DNA of 57,477 bases from positions 1 to 57,477 of the forward strand of contig JAITDD010000049.1 of the NCBI GenBank assembly GCA_031282725.1, in the 5' to 3' direction. Numbering within the stretch: the stretch's first letter is position 1; each line of letters opens with the position of its first letter. Under the pieces are notes generated by a model, which was not told the origin of the DNA, did no database searches, and saw only the letters and a list, made by a program, of their open reading frames with translations. This DNA comes from Mycoplasmataceae bacterium. GTDB lineage: Bacteria > Bacillota_I > Bacilli_A > Mycoplasmatales > Mycoplasmoidaceae. Shown here one piece after another: positions 32,663 to 39,696 of this stretch. The position numbers and the translations under genes were made by a program.

Positions 32663-33454
32663 TTAATTAAGTTTCACCTTTTCTTTTACTTTTAAATAAA
32701 ATCTATCCGTGTAATAAAGGATTAGGAAAGAGGCAGAAAATATTCCAATAACAATAATGAATCATAATAAACTTCATCAAGGATTTGTTCAGTCATTATT
32801 TAATGCTAAGTAATCGTTTTCGAATTTAATAGAACCAGCGAAGTTAAAGTTACAGTGAATGGTATATGTTGCTCCTATTACCGCAAGTGTTGAAATAGCG
32901 ATAAACAAAGCGGGAAAAAGTGTTTTTTTAAATTCAAGTTTTATTGGACGAAAAATTAAAGTTCAAATACAACAAACAAGAATTGAATAATGAGAAAAGA
33001 AACCAAATCATCTTTTAAAATCATTAACACTGTCTATAGGAAGAGAATATATTACTTTAGGAGCCGCCAATAAAGTAACAGATTCTGTAAAAGATTCTAA
33101 AATTCAAACATAGTACATTAAATCGTTAAAAGAGAAAGATGTTTTTTCAATTGATAATCCTCTTTTTAAATTTTTCTTTACACTAAAACAGAAAAGAAGA
33201 AGACTAAATATGCAAAAATCAGAGAAATGGAAAGGGAGGGAGGAATAAAAGTTTTCGTTTTTCAGACATATTATTACATAGATTCATTTTATAAACAAGA
33301 ATAATCCAAGCAAAATTGCCATTACTTTTAAAGGAGAGATAAAATTACTTTCAGGGTGCTTTTTGTATCAAAGTACTAAGGTGAACAAAGAAGGAATAAT
33401 TACTAATGATACAAGAAACAAGCAAATAGCATTTCAAGAATCATAGAATTGCAT
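32663..33454 (-). CDS. Multi-pass membrane protein, YwaF/TMEM164-like
   Basis: 263 residues with about 7 hydrophobic segments. HFSDFCIFSLLLF, then FFSHYSILVCCIWTLIFRP with His and Arg, then TYTIHCNFNFAG, and a Trp-rich end (NNDWTNPWWSLLWF) follow the pattern of the bacterial YwaF/TIGR02206 family, whose function is unknown. Eight or more TGA-Trp codons fragment it in the standard code. The first in-frame ATG is 33454. A TATAAT box sits 5 bases before an out-of-frame ATG at 33467, so the true start is not certain. Confidence 0.65.
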
Positions 33455-33495
33455 ATTTTGTATTCATAAATCATTATATAAATGAAAAAAAAATA

Positions 33496-33990
33496 TTAGT
33501 AATTAGTTTTTTGTCTTTCAATATTTACAGCATGTTTTTTATCGTAAGAAGCTTTTATTTTTTCAACATCATAACCAAGTAAATAACCTAATTCAATATA
33601 TTTTTTTAAAAACTTTAACACTTTCTTTTTTCCATTAATTTTGATAGCAATTTTGAAAAGTTTAAATATTTTTTTAGTAATAACAGAATTGTCAGAAGTG
33701 GGAGTTGGTTTTTTAGAAGAAAAGATAGGAGTGACTTGGTATTGAACAGCAAATCCGGAGATAAAATGAAGTACGTCTGCATATTCATCTAAAATTCTTT
33801 CATCTTCACTTCGAGGTTTAACCGATCAGTATTTAAAACTACGAATCTCATTGGCTAATTCAGATAATTCTACCAATAAAGCTAATTTTCTTTCGTTTAA
33901 AGTATTTTCATAATTTCGATTAAATTTAGTTAGGATTTCTTTATCTAATTTTTTTTGTTGAGCAACGATGATTTTAAAGTTTTGTAGCAT
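33496..33990 (-). CDS. dut: Dimeric dUTPase (dUTPase_2, all-alpha NTP pyrophosphohydrolase)
   Basis: 164 residues. ALLVELSELANEIRSFKYW holds the first ExxE metal site, and DERILDEYADVLHFISGF the second (ExxD). The end KKHAVNIERQKTNY is characteristic of this family. It hydrolyses dUTP to dUMP and keeps uracil out of DNA. TATAAT is 6 bases before ATG, and the whole promoter is interleaved with that of divergent ferredoxin: only 14 bp separate the two start codons. Confidence 0.88.
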
Positions 33991-33995
33991 ATAAT
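33990..33995 (+). promoter_or_regulatory. -10 box of ferredoxin, overlapping the dut start codon
   Basis: TATAAT, 9 bases before ATG 34005. Its first base is the first base of the divergent dut ATG. Confidence 0.65.
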
Positions 33996-33996
33996 A

Positions 33997-34002
33997 ATTA
34001 TA
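33997..34002 (-). promoter_or_regulatory. -10 box of dut
   Basis: TATAAT on the minus strand, 6 bases before ATG 33990, within the 14-bp gap between dut and ferredoxin. Confidence 0.65.
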
Positions 34003-34004
34003 TC

Positions 34005-34187
34005 ATGAAGAAAGCTGTCGTTAATAAAAAAATGTGTATCGGATGTGGTTCTTGTACTAATGTTTGCCCAAAAGATGCGATATCATTAAAATCAGGAAAA
34101 TCTGTTATTGATATGAAAAAATGTATCGGATGTGGTTCTTGTACTAATGTTTGCCCTACTGAAGCTATTGAATTAGAAGATAAATAG
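34005..34187 (+). CDS. 2[4Fe-4S] ferredoxin
   Basis: 60 residues with two CIGCGSCTNVCP clusters at about residues 11-22 and 40-51, each binding a 4Fe-4S cluster: a clostridial-type low-potential electron carrier. The halves share an exact 35-bp DNA repeat (34035-34069 and 34122-34156). A small redox partner (for example pyruvate:ferredoxin oxidoreductase) is expected elsewhere. It starts 9 bases after TATAAT. lemA follows after 2 bases. Confidence 0.93.
   Translation: MKKAVVNKKMCIGCGSCTNVCPKDAISLKSGKSVIDMKKCIGCGSCTNVCPTEAIELEDK
34035..34156. repeat. Exact 35-bp direct repeat in the ferredoxin gene
   Basis: Copies at 34035-34069 and 34122-34156 encode the two cluster-binding motifs and are identical, including third codon positions. 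Such identity suggests recent gene conversion. Confidence 0.85.
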
Positions 34188-34189
34188 AT

Positions 34190-34843
34190 ATGTTACTAGA
34201 TACACGAAACAAAAGCACAACAACTCAACCTGGATTTAATCCCACAGTTCAAAACGATATTATCCCAGCAACAAAAACTACTGGCGGATTAGCTGGTTTT
34301 ATTATTTTAAGTATTTTAACTCTAAGTATCTTCTTCTTTGTTATTTATGTAGGAAAAGGTAACTGATTTAAACGAATGCAAATAAAAGCTAATACTGCCT
34401 CAAGTACCATTGATGTCCAATTAAAACAAAGACGAGACACATTAATAAAACTTGTTGATGCTTGTAAATCTAGTATTAAATTCGAAAATGAAACTTTAAC
34501 CCAAATTACTTCTTTAAGGAAAGTAAATAGTTTCGTAAACAACAAAGATTCAAGCAGTAATATCAAAGCATTAGATAATATGTCAAGTAAAATATTAGCT
34601 ACCGTTGAAAATTATCCTAACCTTCAATCTGTGGCTGTTATCCGGGATTTAATGAGTAGTGCTGATTATTTAGAAAGAGAAATAGCCGCAAGTAGAAGAG
34701 TCTACAATGCCGTTGTTAATGAATTCAATGAAAAGCTATATGTTTGACCAACAAATATCATTGCTGCTTCTAATAAACTAGTTAACCTCCCTTTATTCCA
34801 AGCTACTGTAGAAGATTCACAAGATGTTAAGCTTAACATATAA
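34190..34843 (+). CDS. lemA: LemA-family membrane protein
   Basis: 217 residues: a disordered start, one membrane helix near 35-58, then the LemA helical bundle. RRDTLIKLVDACKSSIKFENETLTQITSLR, NYPNLQSVAVIRDLMSSADYLEREIAASRRVYN and VNEFNEKLYVWP are diagnostic (described, not quoted continuously). Function unknown. It begins 2 bases after the ferredoxin stop and shares its transcript. Its stop codon lies inside the TATAAT box of the next gene. Confidence 0.88.
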
Positions 34844-34844
34844 T
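34839..34844 (+). promoter_or_regulatory. -10 box of the phase-variable gene at 34854
   Basis: TATAAT, 9 bases before ATG, overlapping the lemA stop codon. Confidence 0.7.
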
Positions 34845-34853
34845 AAAAATAAC

Positions 34854-35469
34854 ATGTCTATTTCTATAAAAAAAAATTGGCTTTTTTAGCTCCTTTTTAG
34901 TCGGAGTTTCTGTTGTATCAATTCCATCTTTATTATTGTGTTTGGGTACCTCCAAAATGAAAAATAACCAAATTAATTGACAAAAAGACAGTATTGTGAC
35001 GATTTATTCAACTACAAATCCCGCAGATATTTACGGCGATACTGGTGGTTGAACATTTATGGGAAGTGATAAGACTTATGTATTTGATGTTATTCCAAAC
35101 CCAAGTAAGCCGAATGAAATTGCAATCAGAATATCTCGTCACATGAACACGGTAGTTTTTACATGTATGTCAGTAACTACTAATTATTTTTTAGAGAAAA
35201 ACCCCTTCTATACTATTAATGATGATAAACTTAAACCTGAAAATCGAATAGGAACTATTTTATGCAACTTTTTAGGAACAAAAACTGACGGTTCTTCCAC
35301 TATAAAAGTTATCCCCGTTTGTATTGAAACCGATGGAAAATGCGCAACATTTAATAATCAACTCGATATCCCGAACAGCAATTCTTGACTTAATGCTTCT
35401 TGATATAAAAGTGGAAACTATTGAACTGCTGCACAACTAAACTCAATAAATTACTGGAGAAAAAACTAA
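34854..35469 (+). CDS. Phase-variable secreted or surface protein, OFF
   Basis: ATG TCT ATT TCT then 9 A. The frame stops at TAG after 12 codons. With 8 or 11 A it opens into a signal peptide (GFFSSFLVGVSVVSIPSLLL, CLGTSKM) and a body of about 180 residues with DKTYVFDVIPNPSKPNEIAI, several Cys and a Trp-rich end, stop TAA 35467-35469. TATAAT is 9 bases before ATG. The first 90 bp are almost the same as those at 8586 and 35544, while the bodies are unrelated. Confidence 0.75.
34868..34876. repeat. Poly-A tract, 9 A (OFF)
   Basis: In codons 5-7 of the gene at 34854. 8 or 11 A would be in frame. Confidence 0.85.
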
Positions 35470-35528
35470 AAACGAGAATTTTACACCATCTCATCATCAT
35501 TATTTTCCTGCAAAAATAGCACTTTTCT

Positions 35529-35534
35529 TATAAT
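35529..35534 (+). promoter_or_regulatory. -10 box of the phase-variable gene at 35544
   Basis: TATAAT, 9 bases before ATG. Confidence 0.7.
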
Positions 35535-35543
35535 AAAATTAAT

Positions 35544-36279
35544 ATGTCTATTTCTATAAAAAAAAATTGGCTTTTTTAGTTCTATTTTAGTCGGAGTTTC
35601 TGTTGTATCGATTCCTTCTCTTTTGCTATGTTTAGGTATTTCGAAAATGGATACGAAACAACTTAATTTTCCTATCGGTCAATATGTGCTTTTAGCAACC
35701 GGACAAGATCCTAACACAATTTATGGAGGAAAATGAGAAAATAAAAACGATAATCCTGATCAACCTACTATAAATTCACCGGTTGTGACGTATCTTGATT
35801 TTCGGGGTACCGCTTATGATTTTTATTTTTATTTTCCCAAACTTGATAATTATTCCTTTTTTTTACCTTCTTTTGATATTACTACCGGTAACCAAAATCT
35901 TACCCAAAAATTTCATCGTAGATTCTTTTTTAATCAGTATACAAATAATTTAACTTTTGTTGACGATACCGATAATACCGATATTTTCTTTGAATCTTCT
36001 GGTGGTACAAAATATCCAATAAGTGATAATTTAAAAGTTGAAATATCAAGTGATCCGCATAAAGGAAGATTACATATTTATAATTACAATTCAAATAGAC
36101 TATGATATCGAATCATTTTATATATTAATATGCCTATAAGTGAATTTAAATATGTTAGTTATACAGGAGCTATTACCGATTACACTCCTCGCAGCACTTT
36201 CCCAAGTGACACCGAATATAAATATCTCGCAACAAACCCCGCGGGAACAGTGATGTGGAAAAAAACCGCAAATTCATAG
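35544..36279 (+). CDS. Phase-variable secreted or surface protein, OFF
   Basis: ATG TCT ATT TCT then 9 A, stopping at TAG after 12 codons. With 8 or 11 A the frame opens through the shared signal peptide into a body of about 215 residues rich in Asn, Tyr, Phe and Asp (FDITTGNQNLTQKFHRRFFF), end TAG 36277-36279. TATAAT is 9 bases before ATG. It lies in tandem with the related gene at 34854, 74 bp downstream of its stop. Confidence 0.75.
35558..35566. repeat. Poly-A tract, 9 A (OFF)
   Basis: In codons 5-7 of the gene at 35544; same length and context as the tract at 34868. Confidence 0.85.
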
Positions 36280-36287
36280 TCAGATCT

Positions 36288-36293
36288 TATAAT
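36288..36293 (+). promoter_or_regulatory. -10 box of alr
   Basis: TATAAT, 7 bases before ATG. Confidence 0.7.
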
Positions 36294-36300
36294 TTAAGCA

Positions 36301-37392
36301 ATGACAAAAATCATTGTAGATACAAAAAAATTAATAAATAATTGCAAAAGAGTTTTAAAAGCAACAAAAGACTATAAATATAAAATCGCAGTTACCAAAG
36401 GGAATGGATATGGACACGATACCAAAATAGCAACCAAAGCATTTTTAAAAGCAGGGTTTAAAATATTCGGGTTAGCAAGATATAGTGAATGTTTAGAAAC
36501 TTACGAAGTAGTTAAAGGAATGAAAGATATTACGATTTTATCTTTAAGTGTTGTAGAAAATGAAAATATTAAAAACTGTATCAAATACGGTTTTATCATC
36601 CCTATAACCTCCATTGAACAAATCGAATCATACATTCAACAAAAAACTATCAAAAATCTCAAAGTCCAAATCGCTTTAAATACCGGAATGAATCGAATTG
36701 GATTTAATGATAAACAAAAATTATTACAAGCCTTCAATATGTTAAATAAGCACGGAGCTGAAATTGTTGGAGTATTCTCTCATGTTTTTGAAAATGACAG
36801 TGTCGAATTAAGTATTAAACAATTTGATAAATATGAAGAATTAATTTCGATCATCCCTAACTGAAAAAAGATTCCAATGCACAGTATTCGAGCTTCTTGA
36901 GGTATTGCTAACCTTTATCGAATTCCTAAAAGAAACTGAGAAACCACTTGCCGTCCTGGAACATCTTTATATGGAGTTGCATCTTACGAAGAAAAATCTG
37001 ATTTGCTTAACGCTGTTAGTGTTGTTAGTGAAGTTGCTCATATCAATATCGTGAAGAAGAACGGAATGGTGGGATATGGCGGAACATACACAGTAAAAGA
37101 TGATATCGAGTACATTGCAACAGTTCCTTGTGGATGAGGAGATGGCATTCCCCGAGATTTCAATACTGGCTCTGTTTATATCAATGATAAACTTTGTCCT
37201 ATTGTTGGTCGAATATCAATGGATTCTTTTGGTGTAAAGGTTCCTGCAAATACAAAAATAAATGATAAAGTTTACGTTTTTAAAGATTTTAAACATGCTT
37301 GTACTTTTTTAAAAAACCCGAACGATATCGCTAATGTTATCGCTGTTGTTTGCAATTTTAGTTCTAAACGAGTTCCAAGAATAGAAAAATAA
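36301..37392 (+). CDS. alr: Alanine racemase
   Basis: 363 residues, fold-type III PLP enzyme. PLP-Lys33 is in AVTKGNGYGHDTK. LNTGMNRIGF, FSHVFENDS, HSIRASWG, CRPGTSLYGV, the catalytic-Tyr region MVGYGGTYTV, CGWGDGIPR and VGRISMDSFGV are all in place, so it looks active. It interconverts L- and D-alanine (or another amino acid). A wall-less organism has no obvious need for D-alanine in peptidoglycan. TATAAT lies 7 bases before ATG. Confidence 0.92.
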
Positions 37393-37404
37393 TTTGAAAT
37401 GATA

Positions 37405-37410
37405 TATAAT
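37405..37410 (+). promoter_or_regulatory. -10 box of nusG
   Basis: TATAAT, 6 bases before ATG. Confidence 0.7.
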
Positions 37411-37416
37411 TAATTT

Positions 37417-38031
37417 ATGCTATTTCAAAGATTTATTGTAAAAGTTATTGGTGGAAAAGAAAATTCAATCGTTCAGGAAATTAAAGAAAGAATTAGTACT
37501 TACGGATTTAACGAATATATAAAATCAATTGTTATTATTAATAAAAAAATAGTTAAAGAACAATTATTTAAGCACGACGACGAAAAATTACCTGCCAACA
37601 AAAAAAATACTGCTAATATCGTTTGAGAAGTTCTTGACAATGGAGATTTTAAAAAAACTACTACAAAAATTTCTAACAAATTCCCAGGATACATTTATGT
37701 TAACATGCAATATGATGCTGATGTTTGATATGTAATCCGTAATACTCCAGGAGTTTTAGGTTTCTTAGGAAGTATCGGTTCTGGTTCTAAACCTATCCCA
37801 ATGTCTGAAGTTCAATTCCAAAAAGCTTTACAAAACTCTATTCCTGAAGAAAAAATAATTGAAAAGAAAATTCCTCTATCTGTTGGAATGATTGTTGATA
37901 TTGTTAGCGGAAAGTTTGCTAAAAACAAAGGTAAAATTGTAAGTATCGATTCTTCCAACCACACTGTAAATGTTCAAATCGAAAATTTAGGCGAAGTTGA
38001 AGTTTTTGATATTGACATTCAAAGAAGTTAA
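37417..38031 (+). CDS. nusG: Transcription termination/antitermination factor NusG
   Basis: 204 residues. The NGN domain includes KFPGYIYVNM, WYVIRNTPGVLGFLG and SKPIPMSE; the KOW domain at the C-terminus is SVGMIVDIVSGKFAKNKGKI. It binds RNA polymerase and links it to ribosomes or Rho. TATAAT is 6 bases before ATG. In most bacteria nusG lies next to secE and rplK; here it follows alr and converges on dnaJ. Confidence 0.94.
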
Positions 38032-38089
38032 TTTCTTAGATTCTTTTCATTCATTAAACAAAATTAATCTTTAATAATTAAAAACAAAC

Positions 38090-39223
38090 TTATTGGATTT
38101 CACTTTCAATATCTTTTAAATATTTTTCGACCTCTTTATTTCTAGAAGAGTTTAGCAATTCTTTCAATTTATTAATACTGGTTTTGTCATAAGAGCTAGG
38201 TTTTGCATAAATAATAATTCCAACTAAATCTTCCTGAGCTACAAATAAACCTTTCTTAATCTTTAATCCTACCTTAGGGAATGTAACTTCTCCGCCGTTA
38301 GGGGTTTGTGCAGGGAGATCAAACTTCTTCATTCCTCAAGGGGTAGGAACATCAATACTTCCTCCAATAATTGCAGTTAAGGGATCGACTAGTATTTTAG
38401 CATAGACTTTATTTCCTTTTCTTTCAAATATTCTATTCTTGTTTATCATTACATGAATAATAAGATCTCCAGTTTTGCCTTTGATAGTATTTCCTCCGCC
38501 ATTAACACGAATAATTCCGCCATTGTCAATTCCACAAGGGATATCAATGTTATAGTTTTTGCTTACCTCTACATATCCAGTTCCACCACATTGTCGACAT
38601 CTATTCTTGATAATTTTTCCGCTTCCTTTACAATAAGGACAAGTTTGCTCATTTTGCATTGTGCCAAAAGGAGTGTTTATTCTTTGAACAATTCTTCCGG
38701 TTCCGTGACAATGAGGACAAGTTGTAAAAGAACCATCTTCGCTTCCTGTTCCGTGACAATGAGGACATTCTGCTTTTACTTTCATACTAAAGTTTTTAGA
38801 AACTCCTTTACACATTTCGACAAATGAAATATTGATTTGAGCTTCTATGTTAACGGATGAGGCCGCACTTTCTTGATTTCCTCTTCTTCTTCCTTGTCCG
38901 CCAAACATTTGTCCGAATACATCGCCTAAATCAATTCCATCACCTCCAAACATATCACTAAAATCAAATCCTCCTGAAGAAAAACCACCTTGTTGATTAT
39001 TAGGGGCGTTGTGTCCATATTTATCATACATCGATTTTTTAGAAGGATCTTTTAAAACTTCGTAAGCTTCATTTATTTCTTTAAACTTCGATTCAGCATC
39101 AGGACTTTTGTTTCGATCTGGATGATATTGCATTGCTTTTGTTCTAAATGCACGTTTAATTTCATCATCGCTCGCATTTTTACTAATGCCTAAAACTTCG
39201 TAATAATCTCTTTTTTCAGCCAT
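38090..39223 (-). CDS. dnaJ: Chaperone DnaJ
   Basis: 377 residues. The J domain holds the HPD motif (QYHPDRNK), then a Gly/Phe-rich linker ([16 protein letters not shown]). The zinc domain has four CxxCxGxG repeats (CPHCHGTG twice, [16 protein letters not shown]). C-terminal substrate-binding domains follow, with a TGA-Trp at 38333-38335. It partners DnaK. The start at 39223 ([12 protein letters not shown]) is chosen over an upstream in-frame ATG because TATAAT lies 6 bases before it. Confidence 0.97.
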
Positions 39224-39229
39224 AATAAT

Positions 39230-39235
39230 ATTATA
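39230..39235 (-). promoter_or_regulatory. -10 box of dnaJ
   Basis: TATAAT on the minus strand, 6 bases before ATG 39223; supports that start. Confidence 0.7.
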
Positions 39236-39278
39236 ACAAAACTTAGCACTCAAACATTAGATTGCTAATTTATGAAAA

Positions 39279-39479
39279 TTAGTTCCCTTCTTTATCGTCA
39301 AAATCTAATATGTCACTGTAACGTTTTTTTAAGATTTCTTTGGTGATAATAAAAAGTTTTTCTTTTTTAGAAAGATTATTACCTTGTTTTTTAAATAATT
39401 TATTTTGCTTTTTGAATATTTCATCTTGTTTCTTTAATTGCTTTCGCAATATCTTTTCTTCCATTTCTTTTAACCCCAA
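39279..39479 (-). CDS. Small Lys-rich coiled-coil ORF, possibly the 3' part of a split gene
   Basis: 66 residues from TTG (or 61 from ATG at 39464), rich in Lys, Gln and Glu (KQLKKQDEIFKKQNKLFKKQ). It probably forms a helix or coiled coil. It overlaps the ORF 39400-39564 in another frame. Deleting one G from the GGGG at about 39473-39476 would join them into one protein of about 97 residues. Function unknown. Confidence 0.45.
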   Translation of the reverse strand: MGLKEMEEKILRKQLKKQDEIFKKQNKLFKKQGNNLSKKEKLFIITKEILKKRYSDILDFDDKEGN

Positions 39480-39564
39480 ATCTATGTTTAGACTTTTTAA
39501 CTTGCTTTTTATTCATGGATTTGTTTACTGCATTATCTTTATCAAAACCTAATTTATCTTTCAT
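39400..39564 (-). CDS. Small basic ORF, possibly the 5' part of a split gene
   Basis: 54 residues starting MKDKLGFDKDNAVNKSMNKK, very basic, stop TAA 39402-39400. The last third reads in a frame that looks less natural than the overlapping ORF. The simplest view is one gene with an indel. Confidence 0.35.
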
Positions 39565-39696
39565 ATCATATTAAACAATATTTTTTCAAACTATTGTTTG
39601 GATGATTTTAAAAGAAGGCATGGAAAGAGTTAACAAATAAAAAGAAAATATATTTATCCAAAAAGTGCAAAAAGAATGGGAGGTTTAATTTAAAGA

